Of a DNA stretch of 64,000 nucleotides, positions 46,138 to 53,501 are shown one piece after another (position 1 is the stretch's first letter; each line of letters opens with the position of its first letter). The DNA is from an uncultured Rhizobium sp. GTDB taxonomy: Bacteria > Pseudomonadota > Alphaproteobacteria > Rhizobiales > Rhizobiaceae. The translations under genes and the position numbers were made by a program. The notes under the pieces were generated by a model that was given only the letters and a program-made list of their open reading frames with translations, was not told the DNA's origin and searched no databases. Location of the stretch: contig CAMFHE010000017.1 in NCBI GenBank assembly GCA_945952045.1, positions 41,632-105,631 on the forward strand, in the 5' to 3' direction.

Positions 46138-46539
46138 ATGGTCCCGACATCACATCCCTCACACTATCGTCCCTACATAACCGAGGCTCTCGCCACCGAT
46201 GGTGGATATCTCTCCATCGGCCGTGGCGGCTTTTGCCTTCACTTCGGCGAAGGCGCCATTCTCTCGGGCTACGATATCGAAACGATCAAGGCAGAGTGCA
46301 TCGCTGCGGGCCTTCCGGTCATCGATAGTCTCGGTGTTGCGTTCGAGCGGGTCGTCGACATCGCCGTTGCCGGTCCGATGGTCGCTGTCGGTCGCGCATC
46401 CGATTCGCCCCCATGGGGCGCCCTGTCACATGCGCCATTGCACGAAGTTGCGTCCGCCTATGCCGCCGCCGGCGCTGAGGTCTGGAATATGCCGGATGTC
46501 GCCGTCAGCGCAACGAACAGCGGGGAGGAGTCCCGATGA
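46138..46539 (+). CDS. Hypothetical protein (133 aa)
   Basis: The protein reads MVPTSHPSHYRPYITEALATDGGYLSIGRGGFCLHFGEGAILSGYDIETIKAECIAAGLPVIDSLGVAFERVVDIAVAGPMVAVGR and has no recognised domain. The second ATG (46138) is chosen over 46132 because GGAG is then 7 nt away; the sequence GGAG-AATGACC-ATG resembles start regions of other genes in this block. It overlaps the next small gene by ATGA. Confidence 0.6.
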   Translation: MVPTSHPSHYRPYITEALATDGGYLSIGRGGFCLHFGEGAILSGYDIETIKAECIAAGLPVIDSLGVAFERVVDIAVAGPMVAVGRASDSPPWGALSHAPLHEVASAYAAAGAEVWNMPDVAVSATNSGEESR

Positions 46540-46736
46540 GCGCCCGGCCGACGCTCAGGCTCTATACGTCGATGCAGCAGTTCGAGGAGTTGCATCGCCG
46601 TCACGACCGCACCCGAAGCACTAGCAAGACAGTGATCGTCGACCGTCAGGCTCTGATCAACATGCTGATGGATCATTCGCGAATGCTGAGCGCGCTCAGA
46701 GCGTCCGGGCGGATCGAAGTCGCCGCGGAGGAATGA
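46536..46736 (+). CDS. Hypothetical protein (66 aa)
   Basis: A 66-residue basic, helical protein (RPTLRLYTSMQQFEELHRRHDRTRSTSKTVIVDRQALINMLMDHSRMLSALRASGRIEVAAEE). Its ATG overlaps the stop of the gene before, which is the main support. No family recognised. Confidence 0.55.
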   Translation: MSARPTLRLYTSMQQFEELHRRHDRTRSTSKTVIVDRQALINMLMDHSRMLSALRASGRIEVAAEE

Positions 46737-46755
46737 TGCTGGCGCTGGAGGGTAT

Positions 46756-46834
46756 GGGGAGGGAGAGGGGGGCCGGAGGCTGCGCGGCGGGTTTGGAGGT
46801 TGGAGAGAGTCTTCGGCCGGCCCGCTGCGGAGAT
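46756..46834 (+). promoter_or_regulatory. Purine-rich leader element B
   Basis: It has GGGAGGGAGAGGGGGG, GGCTGCGCGGCGGG, GGAGGTTGGAGAGAG and then TCTTCGGCCGG, ending CCGCTGCGGAG before a short ORF. The 3' end (CCGCxGCGGAGA) is also shared with element C and the leader of the gene at 46138. It is one of the six similar copies. Confidence 0.6.
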
Positions 46835-46839
46835 ACGAT

Positions 46840-46893
46840 ATGCGAACGGCAACCGACAAGATTACCCTCCGGCGCGCGGAGGACAGGCCATGA
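46840..46893 (+). CDS. Possible 17-aa leader peptide
   Basis: ATG 46840 has GGAG 6 nt upstream, within the conserved leader end, and reads MRTATDKITLRRAEDRP before a TGA at 46891-46893. That stop overlaps the ATPase start (ATGA), so translation of the peptide would couple to the ATPase. It is too short to prove from sequence alone. Confidence 0.35.
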   Translation: MRTATDKITLRRAEDRP

Positions 46894-48182
46894 CCTTCGG
46901 CTCAGCCATCCTTACCGATCTGGAACTCTCCCGACTCGCACCGACCGAACAGAAGTTGGCGAAGGCGCTTGCCGCCGAGCTCGGCGCGCCGATGCCGCGC
47001 GCGACACGGTGCGCTCCAGCGAACGATGACATCGGAATCGAGCTTGGTCTTTCCGATCTCGGAGGCGCGGTTCGTCTCGATCTCGAAAAGCTCCTCGACG
47101 GCCGTTTGCTTGTGCAGGGCACTTCCGGCGCAGGCAAGAGCTGGACGCTTCGGCGCATCCTCGAACGCACGCACGGGCTGGTCCAGCAGATCGTGGTCGA
47201 TCCGGAGGGCGAATTCGTTTCGCTTGCGGAGCACTTCGACTTTCCCATCCTCGACGGTGCTCGCCTTGATGCTGCCGCCCTGGTCATCGCCGCTGCTCGT
47301 GCGCGGGAACATCGGCTGTCGGTTTTGCTCGACGTGTCGCAGATCGATCGGGAAGCACAGATGCAGAGCGTGACGGCTTTCGTCGGCGCGCTGATCGGCG
47401 TGCCCCGTGAGCATTGGCACCCGGTGCTGGTCGCCATCGACGAGGCGCATCTGTTCGCGCCCTTCGGCGGTGCGGGCCTTGCTGCCACGTCGGTCCGTCA
47501 GGCTGCGACGCAGACGATCACCGACCTGATGAGCCGCGGACGCAAACGCGGTCTAGCCGGCGTCCTCGCGACCCAGCGCATCGCGAAGCTGGCGAAGTCC
47601 GTGTCCTCCGAGATCCTCAACTTCCTGATCGGTCTCAATACGCTCGATATCGACATCCGTCGTGCCGCCGAAACCATCGGCTGGGATGCCAGCAGGGCTT
47701 TCGACCGCCTTCCGATCCTCCAACCCGGCGATTTCGTGGCGTCCGGCCCTGCCTTCTCCCGTTCGCCGGCGACGCTTCATATCGGTGCGGTCGAAACCCG
47801 GCATATCGGAGCGCGACCTGAGATCGTCGCGCCGGTGGCGATAAGTGCCGATGAGGCCGCCTGCCTGCTCGACCTTGAGCACCTCCATGCCGCGTCCGAT
47901 GAGGACGCCGAGGTCCGATCCGAGGTGAGCCTTCCGCTCGGAACCCGTTCGGTACGCGCATTCATGCGGGAACCGGGATTCCCTGATGCCGGCCGGGTTT
48001 GGGAAGTCCTCGCTCCGCTCTCGCCACAAGGCGCCGCCGTCGGCGACCTTGCCGACTACCTCTCCATCGACGCCGCGCGCGTGGCGAACGCGCTCGCCCT
48101 GCTCGACACCTATGGCGTGGTCGAGATCGACGAGCTGGATGGCGGCCGTGCCGTCCGGATATCGAAAGGAATGATGCCATGA
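46890..48182 (+). CDS. HerA/DUF87-type ATPase
   Basis: The 430-aa protein has LLVQGTSGAGKSWTLRRILERTHGLVQQIVVDPEGEFVSLAEHF (Walker A and the DPEGE motif of HerA/VirB4-like ATPases) and HPVLVAIDEAHLFAPFGG (Walker B). GVLATQRIAKLAKSVSSEILNFLIG is the sensor region. The C-terminus may be a winged helix (SPQGAAVGDLADYLSIDAARVANALALLDTYGVVEI). It is likely a hexameric DNA-pumping or translocating ATPase; no NurA-type nuclease is adjacent. It overlaps the next gene (ATGA). Confidence 0.82.
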   Translation: MTFGSAILTDLELSRLAPTEQKLAKALAAELGAPMPRATRCAPANDDIGIELGLSDLGGAVRLDLEKLLDGRLLVQGTSGAGKSWTLRRILERTHGLVQQIVVDPEGEFVSLAEHFDFPILDGARLDAAALVIAAARAREHRLSVLLDVSQIDREAQMQSVTAFVGALIGVPREHWHPVLVAIDEAHLFAPFGGAGLAATSVRQAATQTITDLMSRGRKRGLAGVLATQRIAKLAKSVSSEILNFLIGLNTLDIDIRRAAETIGWDASRAFDRLPILQPGDFVASGPAFSRSPATLHIGAVETRHIGARPEIVAPVAISADEAACLLDLEHLHAASDEDAEVRSEVSLPLGTRSVRAFMREPGFPDAGRVWEVLAPLSPQGAAVGDLADYLSIDAARVANALALLDTYGVVEIDELDGGRAVRISKGMMP

Positions 48183-49012
48183 GCCTAAATCCCGTTTCCT
48201 TTGAAAGACCGCTGCGCCGCGAGCCACGCCTGTCCGCCCCCTATGTGCCGGGGAGGCAGGACAAACGTTTCTGGAGCGAGGAGGAGCAAAACGTCATCCG
48301 AAGATATTTCCCGAATGGCGGTGCTGCGGCTTGCCTCGCAAGACTCCCCGAGCATCGTACCGCGAGCGGCGTTTACGGGCAGGCGAAGAAGCTCGGTGTG
48401 AAAGGGAAAGCCGCACCGGCCGAGCGCCGTCGGCATCTCGCGACCCCGGAACTCGACGAGCGGATACGGGATGGGTGGCGGGAGCTGGACAGCCGCCGTA
48501 AGGGCGCGGTCGCAGATCTGGCCGCGCGGCTGCAGGTTCCTCGCTGGTGGCTGAGCAAGCGCCTTACCGCCCTCGGCCTCACTATCCGCCACAAGAAGGA
48601 GCCGCCATGGACGGCAGCTGAAGATGCATTGATGGCGAAGGCTCCGCTGCATCAGCCGGACAAGGCGGCCGCGATGTTCCGCGAGCATGGTTTCCAGCGT
48701 TCGCCGACGGCGATTGTGGTCCGCGCCAAGCGGCTCGATCTCTCGCGCAGGGCGGCCCGGCCGGAATATTCTGCGACAAAGGCGGCGTCGATCCTCGGCG
48801 TCGACAGCAAGTTCGTGACAGCCCGGATCCTTTCCGGGGAGCTTCCGGCCGCCAAGCGCGAAGACAGGCGTCTCGCCCAGCAGGGCGGCAGCGCCTGGGA
48901 TATCAAGCCGGCGGATCTGCGTCGATGGGCTATCGCCAACATCGATGTGATCGATCTGCGGAAGGTCGACAAGGTTCCGTTCGTCCTCCTGATCGCGGGA
49001 GAGGGCACATGA
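48179..49012 (+). CDS. SANT/Myb-like DNA-binding protein
   Basis: The 277-aa protein contains two Trp-anchored helical repeats resembling SANT/Myb or GcrA-type HTHs: RFWSEEEQNVIRRYFPNGGAAACLARLPEHRTASGVYGQAKKLGV and PPWTAAEDALMAKAPLHQPDKAAAMFREHGFQRSPTAIVVRAKRL. A third HTH-like unit is YSATKAASILGVDSKFVTARILSGELPAAKREDRR. It probably binds DNA. Its start overlaps the ATPase stop and its own stop overlaps the next gene, so the three are co-translated. Confidence 0.7.
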   Translation: MSLNPVSFERPLRREPRLSAPYVPGRQDKRFWSEEEQNVIRRYFPNGGAAACLARLPEHRTASGVYGQAKKLGVKGKAAPAERRRHLATPELDERIRDGWRELDSRRKGAVADLAARLQVPRWWLSKRLTALGLTIRHKKEPPWTAAEDALMAKAPLHQPDKAAAMFREHGFQRSPTAIVVRAKRLDLSRRAARPEYSATKAASILGVDSKFVTARILSGELPAAKREDRRLAQQGGSAWDIKPADLRRWAIANIDVIDLRKVDKVPFVLLIAGEGT

Positions 49013-49215
49013 GGTACGCGATCAAGGTCCGGGAAACGGGCAAGAAGAAATGGCGGTTCCTCACGTCGAAGGGTGGCGTCACGACCCTTCGCATCCATGC
49101 GGCGCGATGGTCGACACGCGAGCCATGCGAAGCGCTGATCGCCAACAATGCTCCCGACAATCCCGGCTGGGAGTTCAAGGTCGTTGACATGGAGCAGGGG
49201 CGGCATTGGCATTGA
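49009..49215 (+). CDS. Hypothetical protein (68 aa)
   Basis: A small basic protein (MRYAIKVRETGKKKWRFLTSKGGVTTLRIHAARWSTREPCEALIANNAPDNPGWEFKVVDMEQGRHWH) whose ATG overlaps the stop of the SANT-like gene. No domain recognised. The overlap supports it as a real gene. Confidence 0.6.
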   Translation: MRYAIKVRETGKKKWRFLTSKGGVTTLRIHAARWSTREPCEALIANNAPDNPGWEFKVVDMEQGRHWH

Positions 49216-49458
49216 CGAAACGAAGTGGTGATCGGTCGATGTCGGATTTTGCCGACCGATCGCTGCGTGGACCCGATGGTTCGGAAGGTACGCCTTCCAC
49301 CGCAAGGGGTCCCGTGTGCTCGAAAGGGCGCGTTGGTCATGAGCATTTGTGCGTTCGCCGGGATCACGCGATCGACCATGGTGTCTGAACTGTCATAGCC
49401 GTGCTGCCGGCCGCGATTCAGGCGCTGGCGGCTGACGTTTTGCGCGGCGGACCGGGAA

Positions 49459-49535
49459 AGAGGGAGAGGAGGGATGGGGTTTTCGTGGCGGATTGAGGTG
49501 GCTGGAGAGAGGCTCCGGCCGGTCCGCCGCGGAGA
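49459..49535 (+). promoter_or_regulatory. Purine-rich leader element C
   Basis: AAGAGGGAGAGGAGGG, then TGGCGGATTGAGG, GGCTGGAGAGAGG, CTCCGGCCGG and CCGCCGCGGAG lead directly into the ParB-like start. Its last 30 bp align closely with element B. The rest of the gap (49216-49458) has a small hairpin, CGGTCG near 49233 with CGACCG near 49253, and no supported gene. Confidence 0.6.
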
Positions 49536-49541
49536 CATGAC

Positions 49542-51686
49542 ATGGCACAGGCCATTCAGAAAATCTCGCTCAACGCCGGGCGCGATATTCCCTTCAACAA
49601 GCTCGTTCTCAGCCAGCAGAACGTGCGCAAAACCAAGGCCGGCGTCTCGATCGAGGAACTCGCCGACGACATTGCCCGTCGCGGGTTGCTGACCAGCATC
49701 AACGTGCGTGCGGAACTCGATGCCGAAGGCAGGGAGACCGGTATCTATCGCATCCCTGCCGGCGGCCGCCGCTACCGCGCGCTGAAACTGCTGATCGACC
49801 GGAAGCAGCTGACGAAGACCACGGCCGTTCCCTGCATCGTCAGCGAAGGCGAAACCCTCGAAGCCGAGGATTCGCTGGCCGAAAACGTCAAGCGTGCCGA
49901 TCTTCATCCGCTGGATGAATTCCGCGCGATGATGGTTTTGCGCGAGCAGGGGCTCGACGAGGAGGAAATCGCCGCTCGCTTCCACATCTCGGTCGCGACG
50001 GTGAAGCAGCGCCTCCGGCTGGCGTCCGTCTCGCCGCGTCTGCTCGAGCTCTATGGCGACGACCAGATGAAGCTCGGCCAGGTGATGGCGTTCTCGCTCA
50101 CCAAGGATCATGCGCGCCAGGAGCAGGTCTGGGAAACGGTTTCGCGGACGCAGAGCACGGACCCCTACTACATCCGCCGTCTGCTGACCGAAACGGCGGT
50201 CCGGGCAACGGATCGCCGTGCGACCTATGTCGGCATCGAAGCCTATGAGGCCGCCGGCGGCATCGTCATGCGCGACCTTTTCGAGCAGGACAACGGCGGG
50301 TGGCTCCAGGATCCGGCACTCCTCGAACAGCTCGTGCTGGAAAAGCTGACGGCAGACGCCGAAGCGCTGAAGACGGAGGAAGGCTGGAAGTGGGTCGATT
50401 CCGCCATCGACTTCCATTTCGGCCACGCATCCGGCCTTCGCCGCTTCTATGGGAAGCAGGCGGAATTCACCGAGGAAGAGCTTGCTCGCCACGAGAGCCT
50501 GCAGGCGGAGTTCGACAAGCTCAGCGAGGAATACGAGGCCGCCGAGGATTATTCCGAGGAGACGGAAGCGCGCCTCGATGATCTTGATGCGCAGCTCACG
50601 GCGCTGAACGAACGGCCCTACGTACTCGATCCCGACGACGTCGCTCGCGGCGGCGCCTTCATCTCGCTCGCCGGCAATGGCGAACTGAAAATCGAGCGCG
50701 GCTTCGTCCGGCCCGAGGACGAGCCTGCCATCGAGGCCGAGGAGGGCGACGCCGTCGATCCGGATGGCAATGGCGATGACGACGTCATCGCGTCGGCAGA
50801 AGGTGACGTGACGGTCAACAGCAAGTCCGTTGGTGTCGAGGAACCGGAGGAGGACGACGGCAAGATCCGGCCGCTCTCGGAACGCCTCATCGAGGACCTG
50901 ACCGCGGCCCGCACGCTTGCGCTCAGAAATGCGCTCGCCAATGAGCCGATGACGGCCTTCATCGCCGTGCTGCACCTTCTTGTGCTGAAGACCTTCTACC
51001 ACTACGGCACGGCGTCTTGCCTGGAAATCACGGTGCAGCATACGGTGTCGACCAAGACGCAGGGCCTCGCCGACACGGTCTGGGCAAAGGAGATCGAACA
51101 GCGCCAGGAAGACTGGGGACACGATCTTCCGGGTGAAGCTGATGCGGTGTGGGCCTATCTGATCGCCCTCGATCAGGACAGCCGGCTGGCGCTGTTTGCG
51201 CATTGCGCGTCGATGTCGCTGAACGCCACGATCCAGCAATGGAACCGGCGCACCAAGGAAAACCAGCACGCCGTGCAGCTGGCCCAGACGATCGGGTTCG
51301 GCATGGTTAGTGCGGGCTGGACGCCGACGGTCGACAACTATCTCGGTCGCGTGACCAAGGCCCACATCCTGCAGGCCGTTCGCGAAGCCAAGGGCGACCA
51401 GTCCGCGCAGCTCATCGACCACCTGAAGAAGCAGGACATGGCGCGCGAAGCTGCCCGGCTGCTCGACGGCAGCGGATGGCTCCCCGAGGTGCTGCGTTAT
51501 CCTGCCGATGAAATCGCGGATGAGCCCGGGATTTCGGAGACGGCTGAAACGGTGATCGTTGACGACGTCGATACCGACGCCGTCGAGGTCGCGCTTCCGG
51601 CGTTCCTGACCGAGGGCGTCGAAGACGGGCAGGCGACCGCCGATCCCGACGAGGATCAGGGCGGGCATCTCGAAGCCGCGGAATAA
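49542..51686 (+). CDS. ParB/RepB/Spo0J-like nuclease-domain protein, unusually long
   Basis: The 714-aa protein has an N-terminal ParB domain (IPFNKLVLSQQNVRKTKAGVSIEELADDIARRGLLTSINVR...RIPAGGRRYRALKLL) and EAEDSLAENVKRADLHPLDEFRAMMVLREQGLDEEEIAARFHISVATVKQRLRLASVSPRL, which is the ParB CTPase/HTH part. Ordinary ParB is about 300 aa; here 450 more residues follow, with acidic regions and no known fold. No parA is adjacent and parS sites were not seen, so it may be a regulator rather than a partition protein. It follows leader C. Confidence 0.82.
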   Translation: MAQAIQKISLNAGRDIPFNKLVLSQQNVRKTKAGVSIEELADDIARRGLLTSINVRAELDAEGRETGIYRIPAGGRRYRALKLLIDRKQLTKTTAVPCIVSEGETLEAEDSLAENVKRADLHPLDEFRAMMVLREQGLDEEEIAARFHISVATVKQRLRLASVSPRLLELYGDDQMKLGQVMAFSLTKDHARQEQVWETVSRTQSTDPYYIRRLLTETAVRATDRRATYVGIEAYEAAGGIVMRDLFEQDNGGWLQDPALLEQLVLEKLTADAEALKTEEGWKWVDSAIDFHFGHASGLRRFYGKQAEFTEEELARHESLQAEFDKLSEEYEAAEDYSEETEARLDDLDAQLTALNERPYVLDPDDVARGGAFISLAGNGELKIERGFVRPEDEPAIEAEEGDAVDPDGNGDDDVIASAEGDVTVNSKSVGVEEPEEDDGKIRPLSERLIEDLTAARTLALRNALANEPMTAFIAVLHLLVLKTFYHYGTASCLEITVQHTVSTKTQGLADTVWAKEIEQRQEDWGHDLPGEADAVWAYLIALDQDSRLALFAHCASMSLNATIQQWNRRTKENQHAVQLAQTIGFGMVSAGWTPTVDNYLGRVTKAHILQAVREAKGDQSAQLIDHLKKQDMAREAARLLDGSGWLPEVLRYPADEIADEPGISETAETVIVDDVDTDAVEVALPAFLTEGVEDGQATADPDEDQGGHLEAAE

Positions 51687-51714
51687 ATCCGCGAAGCGCC
51701 AACAATCAATCCGA

Positions 51715-51736
51715 GGCCCGGCCGCCGCGCCGGGCC
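51715..51736 (+). promoter_or_regulatory. Hairpin leader H1
   Basis: A perfect 8-bp stem GGCCCGGC / GCCGGGCC with a 6-nt loop is followed by TTTCTGTTTCTC, then CTGGAG and an ATG pair (ATGACATG). It looks like a terminator, yet it sits 25 bp before a start codon. No convincing gene starts at 51762, so the downstream gene may have been deleted. Confidence 0.65.
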
Positions 51737-51880
51737 TTTCTGTTTCTCGATCTGGAGACCTATGACATGCGCCAACCGGCGCATTGATGCCTGGACCAAC
51801 GCATCCCCGCGTCTTCTCCAAACCGCCATCCCAACCGTCCGGCGACCCAGTTGTCCATTTTCATTTCACAAGCCCGCTTG

Positions 51881-51901
51881 GCCCGACAGCGCCAGTCGGG
51901 C
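51881..51901 (+). promoter_or_regulatory. Hairpin leader H2
   Basis: GCCCGAC (51881-51887) pairs with GTCGGGC (51895-51901) around a 7-nt loop, followed by TTTTTCGTT, AGGAG and ATG 51924. An upstream AGCCCG at 51871-51876 could compete for the same right arm (CGGGCT), giving an alternative fold. Confidence 0.65.
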
Positions 51902-51923
51902 TTTTTCGTTCCAGGAGTCCAAG

Positions 51924-52346
51924 ATGCCTGACTACACCATTGAGACGAGCTATCGTCTGCCAGCCTACCGTCATCGCACCTATCACGCCGAAACCGTTGT
52001 GCTCGCCTGCCGCCAGGCCACCGAGGACGATGACTGGTCCGCCGAGAAGCTGAGCTATGAAGACGCCGGTGAGACCTACGTTTCCGGTATCTGGAACGGG
52101 GTCGACGCCGCCTATTCCGGCCCGGCAATCCCGGTTCCATCGCACTTTTCGGAAACGGCCGAGAGGAAGGTCAAGCACTTCGAAATCCTGCTTGGCCTTC
52201 TGAAGCTGCTTCTCGCTGATGTCCAAGCCGGCCGGACCGCGTCGGACGACTGGCTCGGGCGTGCCGTCTCCGCTGTCGCGCGCGGGGAGGCGATCCTCGC
52301 AGGCGCGCGCGATCCTGACGAGCTCGCCGAGGCAGAGCGGTTATGA
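51924..52346 (+). CDS. Hypothetical protein (140 aa)
   Basis: The protein reads MPDYTIETSYRLPAYRHRTYHAETVVLACRQATEDDDWSAEKLSYEDAGETYVSGIWNG and ends in helices (VKHFEILLGLLKLLLADVQAG). AGGAG lies 8 nt before the ATG. A longer frame to 51762 crosses hairpin H2 and was rejected. The family is not recognised, though similar proteins seem common beside ParB-like genes on rhizobial plasmids (recalled, not checked). Confidence 0.65.
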   Translation: MPDYTIETSYRLPAYRHRTYHAETVVLACRQATEDDDWSAEKLSYEDAGETYVSGIWNGVDAAYSGPAIPVPSHFSETAERKVKHFEILLGLLKLLLADVQAGRTASDDWLGRAVSAVARGEAILAGARDPDELAEAERL

Positions 52347-52370
52347 CGGATTCACCGACGAGCCCCATGG

Positions 52371-52498
52371 CGATCCCGGCGAGGACACGTCCGGGCATCT
52401 CGAAGCCGCAGGAAATATCCTCACAGCACCAACGATCAATCCGAGGCCCGGCCGTCCAGCCGGGCCTTTCAGTTTCTCGAAATTCGGAGATGACCATG
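52371..52498 (+). repeat. Partial duplicate of the ParB-like gene end plus its leader
   Basis: This stretch aligns with 51641-51768 at a constant offset of 730 bp. It shares CGATCCCG(A/G)CGAGGA, GGGCATCTCGAAGCCGC, AATCAATCCGAGGCCCGGCC and CGGGCCTTTC. It contains the ParB-like C-terminal words DxGHLEAA out of frame with any gene. It is the trace of a duplication or of two converging gene units. Confidence 0.6.
52445..52466 (+). promoter_or_regulatory. Hairpin leader H3
   Basis: The same perfect stem as H1 (GGCCCGGC / GCCGGGCC), with a different 6-nt loop, is followed by TTTCAGTTTCTCG, GGAG and ATG 52496. The changed loop with an unchanged stem suggests the fold is what is kept. Confidence 0.65.
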
Positions 52499-52969
52499 TC
52501 CGTCATGACGATATACGAGCGGGCGCCGATCGGCGCTTTGGTTCGCTACCACGACCTCACACCCCGGCCGCCGGAGGATGACATACAAGCCTTCGCCGCG
52601 TGGAAAAAGCGCAACGGCGCTGGCTGGCTCGTGCGATGCACGCCGCCCCGTTCCAGCATCATCTGGTCTACCCATGGCGCGATCACGCTGCTGCAGGGCG
52701 AGTTTCCGATGGACCTCGATGCTGCGATTGCAGCCCGTGCAGCCTTTCCGCTCGATAGCGATCTGAGTTTTGCGGTTGTTCGACGACCGGCAGCCGGCGA
52801 GTGCCGCGTCATTCAGGAATACGGTGCGCACAGCATCCTCCTCTATCTCGCGAAAAACAGGCCCGATGCGGAGCGCTGGGTTAAAGAAAGCGGGCACATC
52901 AATATTCGTCTTGAGGAAGTGACCGCCGAAGAAGTCTGCGCGGATGTCATCGAAGGGCGGGCAGCCTGA
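52496..52969 (+). CDS. Hypothetical protein (157 aa)
   Basis: The protein reads MSVMTIYERAPIGALVRYHDLTPRPPEDDIQAFAAWKKRNGAGWLVRCTPP and continues as a mixed fold. GGAG is 6 nt before ATG 52496; ATGs at 52490 and 52505 are alternatives. It ends TGATG with the next small gene. No domain recognised. Confidence 0.6.
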   Translation: MSVMTIYERAPIGALVRYHDLTPRPPEDDIQAFAAWKKRNGAGWLVRCTPPRSSIIWSTHGAITLLQGEFPMDLDAAIAARAAFPLDSDLSFAVVRRPAAGECRVIQEYGAHSILLYLAKNRPDAERWVKESGHINIRLEEVTAEEVCADVIEGRAA

Positions 52970-53145
52970 TGCGCAACGCTACCTACGACGAGCTCGAGCG
53001 CATCGCCGGCCAGGCCGGATGGGATGGGTTCACCCTTCTTTTGCTGGTCTGCCGTTGGGCCGAGCAGAAGGACCTTTCGCGCAGCCTGATCGAACATCTC
53101 GCCGGCATCGCCCGCACCGAAGACGACGATCATGCCGAGGTGTGA
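52969..53145 (+). CDS. Small hypothetical protein (58 aa)
   Basis: The frame starts in the stop of the preceding gene (TGATG) and reads MRNATYDELERIAGQAGWDGFTLLLLVCRWAEQKDLSRSLIEHLAGIARTEDDDHAEV. It is amphipathic helical and coding in appearance. The coupling supports a real gene. Family unknown. Confidence 0.6.
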   Translation: MRNATYDELERIAGQAGWDGFTLLLLVCRWAEQKDLSRSLIEHLAGIARTEDDDHAEV

Positions 53146-53170
53146 TCGATCGATGACCTCTTCCCCAGCC

Positions 53171-53198
53171 GCCAGCCCTGCCATTGCCCAGGGCTGGC
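53171..53198 (+). promoter_or_regulatory. Hairpin before a truncated start region
   Basis: A perfect 10-bp stem GCCAGCCCTG / CAGGGCTGGC with an 8-nt loop is followed by AAAGGA and ATG 53223, but no T tract. The frame from 53223 (MTNLEKLRVARISTGHVSASTATMLNTKPCAEWPC) soon runs into leader D and is probably a truncated gene. Confidence 0.5.
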
Positions 53199-53331
53199 GA
53201 GCATTCCGAAAGGACAATCGTTATGACGAATCTCGAAAAACTACGAGTCGCCAGGATCTCGACCGGACACGTATCGGCGTCGACAGCAACAATGCTCAAC
53301 ACCAAGCCCTGTGCTGAGTGGCCATGTGCCG

Positions 53332-53395
53332 CGAGAGGGAGAGGAGGGCGGCCCGGGGCCGGGCTCCGGGTGCTCCGAGAGGGGGTGTCCGCAGC
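53332..53395 (+). promoter_or_regulatory. Purine-rich leader element D, degenerate
   Basis: GAGAGGGAGAGGAGGGCGG and GGCCGGGCTCCGGG, then CCGAGAGGGGG, resemble elements A-C but lack the exact GGAGAGAG. It lies about 107 bp before the DUF932 gene with hairpin H4 between them, so this gene has both leader types. Confidence 0.45.
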
Positions 53396-53446
53396 TGATC
53401 CATTGCCGCGCCGGATAGTTTCTCAGCGGTCCATCTTCATCTCACC

Positions 53447-53478
53447 AGCCCGGTTGGCGCGATAGCGCCGGCCGGGCT
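53447..53478 (+). promoter_or_regulatory. Hairpin leader H4
   Basis: The longest of the series: AGCCCGGTTGGCGC (53447-53460) and GCGCCGGCCGGGCT (53465-53478) form a continuous 14-bp stem, with two T-G wobbles, closed by a GATA tetraloop. CTCTTTCGTTT, AGGAG and ATG 53502 follow. Confidence 0.7.
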
Positions 53479-53501
53479 CTTTCGTTTCAGGAGAACTCGA
53501 T

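Noticed and set aside
49239..49388. A 49-codon frame between the 68-aa gene and leader C
   Set aside because: Weak ribosome binding site, biased composition and no overlap with neighbours; not enough support.
48930..51821. A 963-codon minus-strand frame opposite the ParB-like gene
   Set aside because: It spans two unrelated plus-strand genes and a leader element, and its composition is typical of antisense frames in GC-rich genes.
51762..51923. N-terminal extension of the gene at 51924
   Set aside because: It translates through hairpin H2 and its ribosome binding site, and the residues look non-coding.
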